Shown here: positions 1 to 5,490 of the stretch, in pieces | How positions within the stretch are numbered: the first letter of the stretch is position 1 | Layout of the letters: every line of letters starts with the position of its first letter | Origin: Candidatus Aenigmatarchaeota archaeon | Lineage (GTDB): Archaea; EX4484-52; B79-G9 | NCBI GenBank assembly: GCA_023142905.1 | Contig: JAGLIP010000057.1 | Span: forward strand, 1 to 6,088 | Length of the DNA stretch: 6,088 bases | Reading direction: 5' to 3' | Translations under genes and position numbers: made by a program | Notes under the pieces: model-generated | What the model was told of the DNA's origin: nothing | Seen by the model: only the letters and a program-made list of their open reading frames with translations | The model's database searches: none

Positions 1-588
1 CATTATAAGAGAGCCGCCTGCATGCGAAAGCTCTAATGCGGTTCTGCTTAAAAAAACAGCAATAACAGAAGCATTCCAGCTTATTATAAAAAGCGCGCCC
101 GTACCAAAAAAGAAAGACATCACAAATGCAATGAATGTCACTTTAAGGTTGTTTAACAATATTGGTAAAAAACTGCTGCCGTAAGTTGCCTGCCCTGTCA
201 CTCCCTGAATTGATGCAATTGTTGATATCTGATGTGAAAACATAACACTCGTATACGCATCAGGAAGCGCGGAATACCAAAATGAAGCGCCCACAATTAT
301 CCCTAAAAACAAATAAGAATAAACCCATATGACTTTGTTGTGGCGCTCAAAAAATCCTTTGCTGACACCTGCAAGCTGCTCATCTTCTTCCTCTTCATCC
401 TTTAATACATTATATATTACCGGAAAAGCGGCTATTGTGATTAAAAAAAGAAAAACAACCGACGATGCTGACGGAAAAATAAAATATGCAACCCATAAAG
501 ATACCGTGGTTATAAGAATGCCGTAAAAAAGCATCTCCCACGGGCTTCGTTCAACATCCTTTGATTTTAAAAGCGCTTCAAACACCAT
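1..588 (-). CDS. SpoIIM-family (stage II sporulation protein M-like) membrane protein, 3' end outside window
   Basis: This frame is open from the ATG at 588-586 to the left edge (196 codons), with no stop, so only the N-terminal part is visible. The translation has hydrophobic segments at about residues 20-38, 43-61, 86-106 and 144-170. A very acidic loop (run of E/D at about 64-70) lies between the second and third. The segment NNLKVTFIAF followed by FGTGALFIISWNAS and VIAVF (about 146-180) matches the conserved Asn-rich, glycine-containing core of the SpoIIM/DUF95 family, which is common in archaea that do not sporulate. The archaeal members have no established function, so only an integral membrane location is inferred. 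The start is supported by a TATA box centred about 26.5 bp upstream on the minus strand, which implies a leaderless mRNA, and no Shine-Dalgarno is seen. The gene is divergent from the prenyl synthase. Family recognition is by eye. Confidence 0.75.
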   Translation of the reverse strand, partial: MVFEALLKSKDVERSPWEMLFYGILITTVSLWVAYFIFPSASSVVFLFLITIAAFPVIYNVLKDEEEEDEQLAGVSKGFFERHNKVIWVYSYLFLGIIVGASFWYSALPDAYTSVMFSHQISTIASIQGVTGQATYGSSFLPILLNNLKVTFIAFVMSFFFGTGALFIISWNASVIAVFLSRTALELSHAGGSLIM

Positions 589-610
589 AATAAATATATG
601 ATTGCAGCAA

Positions 611-618
611 CTTATAAA
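611..618 (-). promoter_or_regulatory. TATA box for the SpoIIM-like gene
   Basis: On the minus strand this reads TTTATAAG. Its centre is about 26.5 bp from the ATG at 588, so transcription should start at or next to the start codon (leaderless). It lies beside the plus-strand box at 622-629, making a compact divergent promoter. Confidence 0.55.
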
Positions 619-621
619 GAC

Positions 622-629
622 TTATAAAT
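622..629 (+). promoter_or_regulatory. TATA box for the prenyl diphosphate synthase gene
   Basis: The sequence TTATAAAT is centred near 625.5, predicting transcription from about 652 and a leader of roughly 19 nt before the ATG at 671. A similar element, TTATAAAG at 612-619, could also serve this strand, with a start near 642. Either position makes the far-upstream TTG at 602 an unlikely start codon. Confidence 0.45.
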
Positions 630-670
630 CATCTTATTCAAAAAAAGCACAACATAATGAGTTGTTTGAT

Positions 671-1738
671 ATGGAAGACATAATTAAGTTTTTAGAAAAG
701 AAAAAACCGCAGATAGACAATATTATAGAAACACAGATTCCAAGGAACCCGGATAAAAACGCAATTGATAATATCTGCGGAGAGCCCCGTTTCACCCACT
801 GCATAGATTCCGCTAAAAAAGCAGTGCATGAGCCTATATGGGACCTGCTTGACCGCGGGGGCAAACGATGGCGGCCAGCATTGTTTCTTCTTATAGCCGA
901 AGCTTTGGGCGGAGATGTTGAGAAGCTCAAAAAATTCGCATCAATACCCGAAGTTGTGCATAACGGCACACTTATGGTTGATGATGTTGAGGATAGTGCA
1001 GATTTAAGGCGCGGCAAGCCAACAACGCACAAAAAATATGGCATAGACATAGCAGTAAATGCTGGAAATGCCATGTATTATCTTCCGCTAAAGACACTTA
1101 TCGACCAAAAAGATATATCATGTGAAACAAAAGCAAGAGCCTATGATGTTTATTGCCAGGAAATGATAAACCTTGCATATGGCCAGGGTTCAGACATCTA
1201 TTGGCACAAGGGCAAAAAAGAAAGCATAACAGAAGACGAATACTTGCAGATGTGCGCATTTAAGACAGGAACACTGTCCCGGATGGCGGCAAAGCTTGCC
1301 GTTGTTTTTGCCGAAGGGAGCAATGAGCAGGAAGAAAAACTAGGGGCTATGGCAGAAGCCATTGGTGTTGCTTTTCAGATACAGGATGACATATTAGACA
1401 TAACCGCAGACAGGAAAGACAACAAATTCGGGAAAACATACGGCAATGACATAACTGAAGGAAAAAGGACTTTAATGGTGATACACACACTTTCAAATGC
1501 GAACAAAAGCGAAAAAGAAAGATTACTTGAAATTCTAAACAAGCATACAACAGATGAAAAACTGATATCCGAAGCAATAGGCATTATAAAATCCCATGAA
1601 AGTATAGAATACGCCAAAAACAAAGCACATGAAATTGCAAAAAACGCATGGGTTGCTGCAGAAACCGTTCTTGAAGATTCAAGTGCAAAAAAAACACTAG
1701 AATCATTTATTGATTTTCTTGTTGAGCGTGAAATATAA
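671..1738 (+). CDS. Polyprenyl (geranylgeranyl-type) diphosphate synthase
   Basis: This 355-residue trans-prenyltransferase would condense allylic diphosphates with isopentenyl diphosphate in the cytoplasm, supplying the isoprenoid chain for archaeal ether lipids. GGKRWRP (63-69) is the IPP-binding basic motif. The first Asp-rich motif is DDVED (104-108), followed by LRRG (112-115). The second is DDILD (239-243), followed by a Lys/Gly-rich stretch ending TEGKRT (262-267). HNGTLMVDDVED and GQGSDIYW (171-178) resemble eukaryotic type III GGPP synthases more than classic archaeal ones. The residue five before the first motif is Gly rather than aromatic, so the product could be longer than C20. 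An in-frame TTG at 602 would add 23 residues, but it lies upstream of the TATA boxes, so ATG 671 is preferred. TTG 662 is also possible. Only a weak TGAG precedes the start. The class is secure but the chain length is not. Confidence 0.9.
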   Translation: MEDIIKFLEKKKPQIDNIIETQIPRNPDKNAIDNICGEPRFTHCIDSAKKAVHEPIWDLLDRGGKRWRPALFLLIAEALGGDVEKLKKFASIPEVVHNGTLMVDDVEDSADLRRGKPTTHKKYGIDIAVNAGNAMYYLPLKTLIDQKDISCETKARAYDVYCQEMINLAYGQGSDIYWHKGKKESITEDEYLQMCAFKTGTLSRMAAKLAVVFAEGSNEQEEKLGAMAEAIGVAFQIQDDILDITADRKDNKFGKTYGNDITEGKRTLMVIHTLSNANKSEKERLLEILNKHTTDEKLISEAIGIIKSHESIEYAKNKAHEIAKNAWVAAETVLEDSSAKKTLESFIDFLVEREI

Positions 1739-1747
1739 TTTTATATA
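1739..1747 (+). promoter_or_regulatory. TATA box for the KaiC-like gene
   Basis: TTTTATATA begins directly after the prenyl synthase stop codon. Its core is centred 27.5 bp before the ATG at 1771, so transcription should start at the start codon. The gene therefore probably has its own leaderless transcript despite following the synthase by only 32 bp. Confidence 0.55.
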
Positions 1748-1770
1748 CAGGTTAAAACCAATAACTTAGT

Positions 1771-2487
1771 ATGGTCGAAAAAGTAACAAAAGAAGAAAAC
1801 ATAACAAAAGATGAAAGAGTAACTATGGGTGTCAAAGGATTAGACAAGCTTATTTGCGGCGGCATACCTAAAGGCTCTGTTATTCTTGTTTCCGGCGGAA
1901 CAGGAACAGGAAAGACAACATTCTTATCACAGTATCTATGGGATGGCCTGCAAAAAGGCGAAAAAAGCCTTTTTATAACCCTTGAAGAAACACCTGAAGA
2001 AATCAAGGGCGATGCAATACAATATGGATGGGATTTTAAGCGATTTGAAAAAGACGGGTCTTTTAAATGCGAATATTTTGACCCTTTTGAGCTCTCAGAT
2101 ATATCTGCAAGAATCGCGGATTTAATTACAGTAAATGGATTTACACGAATTGCAATTGATTCAACTTCTCTTTTCGGCATGTATATAAACGATGAATACA
2201 AAATCAGAAAAAAACTTTACCAGCTTGTCGAAAACCTAAAAAAATCAGGAGCAACAACAGTCCTTTCAGCAGAGATTCCCGAAGACCAGAAAAAGAAATT
2301 ATCCCGTTTCGGGGTCGAGGAATTTGTCGCAGATGGGGTTATTGTGCTTTATTACACCGGAATTGGCGAAGGCATCTTTAGAAATATAGAGGTAAGAAAA
2401 ATGCGGCGTACAAACCATAAGCACGGTGTTTACCCATTAGAAATCAAAAAAGACGGCATGCATGTTGTTGATGATATACTTCGTTAA
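1771..2487 (+). CDS. KaiC-like RecA-superfamily ATPase (single KaiC domain)
   Basis: This 238-residue protein is one KaiC/RadA-type ATPase domain, half the size of cyanobacterial double-domain KaiC. After a charged N-terminus comes the family opening TMGVKGLDKLICGGIPKGS (18-36). Walker A is GGTGTGKTT (42-50). A catalytic Glu pair lies in LEETPEE (71-77), and the Walker B-like RIAIDS is at 126-131. The conserved tail has FGVEEFVADGVIVL (180-193) and RKMRRTNH (209-216), the KaiC-family arginine-rich motif. Archaeal single-domain members are widespread and have been linked to signalling and control of motility or transcription. The partner of this copy cannot be told, and no arl/fla genes are nearby. 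No Shine-Dalgarno precedes ATG 1771, but a TATA box sits 27.5 bp upstream. Domain assignment is strong and the role is open. Confidence 0.92.
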   Translation: MVEKVTKEENITKDERVTMGVKGLDKLICGGIPKGSVILVSGGTGTGKTTFLSQYLWDGLQKGEKSLFITLEETPEEIKGDAIQYGWDFKRFEKDGSFKCEYFDPFELSDISARIADLITVNGFTRIAIDSTSLFGMYINDEYKIRKKLYQLVENLKKSGATTVLSAEIPEDQKKKLSRFGVEEFVADGVIVLYYTGIGEGIFRNIEVRKMRRTNHKHGVYPLEIKKDGMHVVDDILR

Positions 2488-2512
2488 ACTATACGCCAAT
2501 TACTAATTCTAC

Positions 2513-2755
2513 ATGAAAGGACTTTTAATGGATTGTTGTCTTTTTCCGAAAAAAGTTTCTCTTTTTGTAAGAAAAAGGGAATGTGATAAAAATAAGAAAC
2601 AAGAAAAAGGTTTTGTGCGTATTCAAACAGTTTCGGATCAAGAACTTCACACAGAAGTGGCTGGCTCGATATCCGAAGATAACTCCGCAGTAGTTCACTC
2701 TCTAAAAGGCATATATTTGTTCGAATGCCCGTATACACAAACGAAACAAATATAA
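2513..2755 (+). CDS. Doubtful small ORF, 80 codons
   Basis: This is an open frame between the KaiC-like and CBS genes, with ATG at 2513 or 2528. An AAAGGA six bases before the second ATG is a weak ribosome binding site. The translation is Lys/Arg-rich at its N-terminus, has a Cys-Cys near residues 8-9, shows no membrane segment, and matches no family I recognise. Gln is read as CAA throughout, whereas both CAA and CAG occur in the clear genes. The stop overlaps the presumed TATA box of the CBS gene. An opposite-strand frame of similar length (2484-2738) is equally unconvincing. This may simply be an open frame in a spacer. Confidence 0.22.
   Translation: MKGLLMDCCLFPKKVSLFVRKRECDKNKKQEKGFVRIQTVSDQELHTEVAGSISEDNSAVVHSLKGIYLFECPYTQTKQI
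2540..2577 (+). terminator. T-tracts with two small hairpins downstream of the KaiC-like gene
   Basis: Two T5 tracts (2541-2545 and 2562-2566) occur 54-79 bases after the stop of the KaiC-like gene. Archaeal RNA polymerase terminates at oligo-T tracts. Each tract is also the left arm of a CTTTTT/AAAAAG hairpin: 2540-2545 with 2550-2555, and 2561-2566 with 2572-2577. The stems are A/T pairs and weak. If the 2513 ORF were real, this site would lie inside it. Confidence 0.35.
2712..2754. repeat. Imperfect inverted repeat upstream of the CBS gene
   Basis: The left arm TATATTTGTTCG (2712-2723) pairs with the right arm CGAAACAAATATA (2742-2754), with one bulged base and an 18-base loop. The right arm overlaps the likely TATA element (2748-2755), so this could be an operator or an RNA hairpin just before the transcription start. 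The symmetry is seen directly; function is inference. Confidence 0.4.
2748..2755 (+). promoter_or_regulatory. Probable TATA box for the CBS gene
   Basis: AAATATAA lies about 48 bp before ATG 2800, predicting transcription from about 2778 and a leader of about 22 nt. That leader would include the Shine-Dalgarno at 2788-2794. Confidence 0.4.
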
Positions 2756-2787
2756 GTTATACCCGCCAACAAAATATGTGAATTTAA

Positions 2788-2794
2788 GAGGTGG
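2788..2794 (+). promoter_or_regulatory. Strong Shine-Dalgarno for the CBS gene
   Basis: GAGGTGG is complementary to the archaeal 16S 3' end and is followed by a five-base spacer to ATG 2800. It fixes this start. It is notable because five other genes here show no such site and appear leaderless. Confidence 0.8.
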
Positions 2795-2799
2795 AATAA

Positions 2800-3366
2800 A
2801 TGCTTGCAGAAGAAAGGAAAATATCTGAAATCATGTCAAAGCCAGTTATTGTTATTGAAGAAGACAAAACAATACAGGGGGCTGCATTTATCTTACGGGA
2901 ACACAACATAAGAGGCCTTGTTGTTGTGCGGGGTCATGATGCGCAGGGAATCTTGACCGATCGCGATATAGTGGCAAAAGTTGTGGCTGAGAACCTTGAT
3001 CCGCGTAATGTTGCGGTAAAAGATATAATGGTGCCTAAAATTATAACCGCTAAGTTTGACGAACTTATCAATGATGTCGCAAAAAAGATGTGCGCAAATA
3101 AGGTCGGCAGGATTCCTATTGTTGATGACGAGGGAACTATTGTGGGTGTTGTAACTGAAACAGATATAACGAAATTATACCCTGCAATGATTGATGTGCT
3201 GTATGAAAGGACAAATATTGAAGAAGCACCAATTGTTCCTGAAAAAGAGCTTATGCAAGGCTGCTGCGAAGAATGCGAAAACATCTGTGATGATTTAATC
3301 GAATTAGACGGGCGTTGGCTTTGCAGGTCATGTTCTGAGAAGTCTGATAATTCGGAAACACGATAA
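2800..3366 (+). CDS. CBS-domain pair protein with C-terminal zinc ribbon
   Basis: This is a 188-residue soluble protein. Two CBS motifs form one Bateman module: the first at about 8-66 (KISEIMSKPVIVI, then GILTDRDIVAKVV) and the second at about 73-130 (VKDIMVPKIITAK, then RIPIVDDEGTIVGVVTETDI). Such modules usually bind adenine nucleotides or related ligands and act as energy or metabolite sensors. A short linker leads to a putative zinc ribbon with CxxC at Cys156/Cys159 and Cys175/Cys178, plus extra Cys155 and Cys163 and the hydrophobic LDGRWLC between the pairs. The CBS-plus-ribbon layout is known among archaeal proteins of unknown function. It could be a ligand-responsive regulator or protein-interaction factor, but no enzyme domain is attached. 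The start is set by the GAGGTGG Shine-Dalgarno. An inverted repeat overlaps its promoter and may be where it is regulated. Confidence 0.9.
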   Translation: MLAEERKISEIMSKPVIVIEEDKTIQGAAFILREHNIRGLVVVRGHDAQGILTDRDIVAKVVAENLDPRNVAVKDIMVPKIITAKFDELINDVAKKMCANKVGRIPIVDDEGTIVGVVTETDITKLYPAMIDVLYERTNIEEAPIVPEKELMQGCCEECENICDDLIELDGRWLCRSCSEKSDNSETR

Positions 3367-3380
3367 TACTTTAGTTTAGT

Positions 3381-3388
3381 TTTATAAG
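3381..3388 (+). promoter_or_regulatory. TATA box for the small membrane protein gene at 3412
   Basis: TTTATAAG is centred 27.5 bp upstream of ATG 3412, giving a predicted leaderless transcript. It lies in the 45-bp gap after the CBS gene stop, so the two genes probably have separate promoters. Confidence 0.55.
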
Positions 3389-3411
3389 TCACACAATATA
3401 AATTAATCTGT

Positions 3412-3669
3412 ATGATAGATGTTATTGTTTTTGGTATTTTGGGAATGGCGCTTATACTTTTAGCATTTGTGCTTGATGAGATTGGAGGGCGTATAAGCAG
3501 GGATTCTGTAGAATATAATGCTCTTAATGTATTTGGCGCTCTGCTTCTTTTATATTACGCATATTCTATTGGAAGTATCCCATTTCTTGTTTTGAATTCT
3601 GTATGGTTTTTGGTTGCCGCAATAAAACTTGGAAAATTATCAAAGAACATCATACACAAAGGCGCTTGA
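3412..3669 (+). CDS. Small three-helix membrane protein, CBU_0592-like
   Basis: This 85-residue protein is mostly hydrophobic, with likely membrane helices at about 2-21, 37-53 and 56-72. A short polar loop (EIGGRISRDSVEYN) joins the first and second, and the C-terminal tail is basic. The run ALNVFGALLLLYYAYSIGS followed by PFLVLNSVWFLVAAIKL resembles the CBU_0592-like family of about 80 residues, which occurs in bacteria and archaea and has no known function. The family call is from memory of its pattern and is moderate. The ATG is preferred because a TATA box lies 27.5 bp upstream; there is no Shine-Dalgarno. The last ten codons including the stop overlap the 3' end of the convergent sugar kinase gene, and three T-tracts follow inside that gene. 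Confidence 0.8.
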   Translation: MIDVIVFGILGMALILLAFVLDEIGGRISRDSVEYNALNVFGALLLLYYAYSIGSIPFLVLNSVWFLVAAIKLGKLSKNIIHKGA

Positions 3670-5010
3670 GGACACAATATCACCAAGGCCCACAGTACTT
3701 TTTAATTTTTTTGATATTTTTGTAGGCGCTGCGATTAAAAAATGGTTTCCCAAGTCACATATGCCTGAATCGATAAATCCCTCGCAAAGGCCTAATTCTT
3801 TTTGGGTTCGTATAATTTCTTTTACGCCTTGCTCGTTTAATTTGGTTTCCACTTTTTTTATGTCAGTAATTGAACTTACTGAACCGTTTGATGCTTTTAC
3901 AGCGGCGCAAAGAAGCGCGAATAAAAGCCCGTCACGCATTTTTTCAGGGCTTGTCCCGTAATCTTTTGACAATAAGACCATGCAGTAATTGTATGTGTGC
4001 ATATGAAGCCGCTGCAATTTCATTTTTTCAAAAATCTCTTTTGCACCTAAATAGCATTCCAAAAGTGAATAATTGCTTTTTTCTATTGCGCTCGCTTTTT
4101 TGCTTTTGCCTGTGGCTGAAAGTGTTTTTGCAAGCTCGACTTCATTTAGACCCATACTGTGAACATGCCGTACAACAAAATCAAGAATCTCATCAGATAC
4201 CCTGCGGTCTGTGATATATGCTTCTTCAACATGGATTTTAATCTCCGGATTCACCTTTTTTATCTTTTCAATCTGAGTGTGCGCTTTTTCAAAGTCTTTT
4301 TTATCATAGGCGTTAAGTGACTGGAACCCTGAAATGATAGCTCTGTCCACAAGCTCGAAAAATGAAAGAAACTCATATGTTGCGTTGTTGTGGAATCTTG
4401 GCTCTAAGCCCTTTGGCCTTGTCGCAAGTATGAACCTGTCAGCACGCGGTGTTTTTTTGTTGAATAACGATGTGCCTTTTTTGTATTCAAAAATATAGTT
4501 TGTTTTGGTATCTTCTGATTTTTTTGCATCTTTTAGTTTTTTAAGTCCGCTAGCATCAGGAATAATCAATGTTTTTGGGAGAAGATGCGCCATTTTTTCT
4601 GAAAGTTTTGGTGTTGAGAACACAACCCTTAATCCCAGGTTGTCGAGGAACTTAGACATTATGCCCGCCTGCCCGCCTATGCGGTATTCACGGGTATTGA
4701 ATGTGTTTTCAATCCACTGTGTCAGTTTTTTGTTTTTTGTTGCAATTTCCATCTCTTTTGAATCCATAATGCTTTTTGCAAGAACCTGCAGAAATTCTTT
4801 TTGGGTGTTTATGTTTTTTGGTTCTTTTTTTAAGAGATTGTCTTTTGTTATGTTGTTTTCTGCAAGAATTTTTTCAAATGTCTCGTCAATGTATATTATT
4901 GCATCAATGTTTGCGTTGAAGCCCACAAAAACATTTGACTGATGGATTACCCTGTCTTTTCTTGCTATGCGCGCATAATGGCGTTCCCATGCTTCTTTTG
5001 TGTTATTCAT
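3640..5010 (-). CDS. pfkC: ADP-dependent sugar kinase (phosphofructokinase/glucokinase, PfkC/GlkA family)
   Basis: This 456-residue kinase of the ribokinase superfamily would use ADP instead of ATP to phosphorylate fructose 6-phosphate and/or glucose, releasing AMP, in the modified archaeal glycolysis. The length is typical of the family. Visible marks are VGFNANIDAI (29-38), the sugar-site opening; RIGGQAGIMS (110-119); HVEE (260-263), the HxE motif of ADP-dependent kinases; NEVE (289-292), the NxxE metal-site motif; and GLGD (441-444), which carries the catalytic Asp444. I cannot decide between phosphofructokinase, glucokinase and a bifunctional enzyme, so the symbol is provisional. It is the second gene of an operon: its ATG lies inside the end of the Nudix gene (8-bp overlap), with AAGAGG eight bases upstream. 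Its last ten codons, with the stop, overlap the convergent membrane gene. No missing motif is seen. Confidence 0.92.
   Translation of the reverse strand: MNNTKEAWERHYARIARKDRVIHQSNVFVGFNANIDAIIYIDETFEKILAENNITKDNLLKKEPKNINTQKEFLQVLAKSIMDSKEMEIATKNKKLTQWIENTFNTREYRIGGQAGIMSKFLDNLGLRVVFSTPKLSEKMAHLLPKTLIIPDASGLKKLKDAKKSEDTKTNYIFEYKKGTSLFNKKTPRADRFILATRPKGLEPRFHNNATYEFLSFFELVDRAIISGFQSLNAYDKKDFEKAHTQIEKIKKVNPEIKIHVEEAYITDRRVSDEILDFVVRHVHSMGLNEVELAKTLSATGKSKKASAIEKSNYSLLECYLGAKEIFEKMKLQRLHMHTYNYCMVLLSKDYGTSPEKMRDGLLFALLCAAVKASNGSVSSITDIKKVETKLNEQGVKEIIRTQKELGLCEGFIDSGICDLGNHFLIAAPTKISKKLKSTVGLGDIVSSSAFVYDVL
3699..3721 (+). terminator. Triple T-tract terminator for the gene at 3412, inside the opposing kinase gene
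   Basis: T-tracts at 3699-3703, 3706-3712 and 3717-3721 begin 30 bases after the stop of the plus-strand membrane gene. Clusters of T-tracts are the known archaeal intrinsic termination signal. On the other strand the same bases encode the lysine-rich TKISKKLK near the end of the kinase, so coding and termination share the sequence. Confidence 0.5.
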
Positions 5011-5428
5011 TATGTTTCCTCTTTAGGTATTCTTCAATAAATATTTTCGTGCTTTTGTTAAGATTGAGTTTAAGGGCGTCTTTTGGTTTAATCCATGTAA
5101 AATCTTCTGCCTCGCGCGTTTCAAGTATGACTTTGCCGGGGTTTGCTTTGCATAAAAAATCAATGAATATGAAATGCTTTTCAGTGTTGAATCCTGTATC
5201 TTTCATGTTTGTCCCTTCCTGTATCATGAAAAATTCTATGTCTTTGATATCTAAGTTTGTCTCTTCCTTTATTTCCCGCTTCAGCGCCTCTTCCATAGTT
5301 TCGCCTATTTCGATATGCCCGCCAGGCACTATGTATTTTCCGTTGAACTTAGGGGATTTTATAAGAATGATTTCATTTTTCTCATTGAAAATAAGAGGCC
5401 CAACAACCGGCTCAGGATATTGTTTCAT
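5003..5428 (-). CDS. Nudix hydrolase (MutT/ADP-ribose pyrophosphatase-like)
   Basis: This 141-residue protein is one Nudix fold, of normal length for small family members. The family cleaves a nucleoside diphosphate linked to another group, releasing a nucleoside monophosphate. The Nudix box runs from Gly37 to Leu59: G37 and E43 (GHIEIGE), seven residues, then REIKEETNL with metal-binding Glu52, Glu55 and Glu56. The usual Gly near the end of the box is Asn58, a mild departure. PGGHIE and an aromatic FTWIKP near the C-terminus fit the fold. Substrate cannot be read; 8-oxo-dGTP, ADP-ribose or NDP-sugars are all possible. It leads the operon with the ADP-dependent kinase, whose start overlaps its stop. 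A TATA box centred 26.5 bp upstream of ATG 5428 suggests a leaderless mRNA. The start is otherwise consistent, with no upstream in-frame alternative needed. Confidence 0.92.
   Translation of the reverse strand: MKQYPEPVVGPLIFNEKNEIILIKSPKFNGKYIVPGGHIEIGETMEEALKREIKEETNLDIKDIEFFMIQEGTNMKDTGFNTEKHFIFIDFLCKANPGKVILETREAEDFTWIKPKDALKLNLNKSTKIFIEEYLKRKHNE
5019..5024 (-). promoter_or_regulatory. Internal Shine-Dalgarno for the ADP-dependent kinase
   Basis: On the minus strand this reads AAGAGG, eight bases before the kinase ATG (5010-5008). It lies within the last codons of the Nudix gene. Together with the 8-bp gene overlap it points to coupled translation of an internal cistron, whereas the first cistron has no such site. 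Confidence 0.6.
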
Positions 5429-5450
5429 AGTGATGATTTGGATTTCGGGG

Positions 5451-5458
5451 TATATAAA
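5451..5458 (-). promoter_or_regulatory. TATA box for the Nudix-kinase operon
   Basis: The plus strand reads TATATAAA, so the minus strand reads TTTATATA. The centre is 26.5 bp from ATG 5428, giving a predicted leaderless start. It is the left one of two identical boxes spaced 10 bp apart. Confidence 0.55.
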
Positions 5459-5460
5459 AT

Positions 5461-5468
5461 TATATAAA
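5461..5468 (+). promoter_or_regulatory. TATA box for the tiny membrane protein gene at 5491
   Basis: TATATAAA is centred 26.5 bp before ATG 5491, while the upstream in-frame ATG at 5470 is only two bases past the box. This supports 5491 as the true start and a leaderless transcript. It duplicates the box at 5451-5458 exactly one helical turn away. Confidence 0.5.
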
Positions 5469-5490
5469 CATGAATATTGGAAGAATAACT

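Noticed and set aside
329..526. Plus-strand 65-codon frame at the left edge
   Set aside because: The minus strand codes for the SpoIIM-like membrane protein throughout 1-588. The plus frame is a Ser-rich shadow of the acidic loop.
602..670. Upstream TTG start extending the prenyl synthase by 23 residues
   Set aside because: It lies upstream of both TATA boxes (612-629) that would drive the gene, and the added residues (Lys/Ser-rich) fit no part of the family.
1752..2201. Minus-strand frame of about 150 codons opposite the KaiC-like gene
   Set aside because: It is the complement of Walker-motif coding sequence. Its translation is Ser/Pro-rich with no family features and no promoter.
2716..2732. 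TTCGAAT resembling a tRNA T-loop
   Set aside because: The flanking five bases on each side do not pair, and no D-arm, anticodon arm or acceptor stem can be drawn.
5431..5437. GTGATGA resembling the C box of a C/D guide RNA
   Set aside because: No D box (CTGA) or second box pair follows at a suitable distance, and it lies in the promoter region of the Nudix operon.
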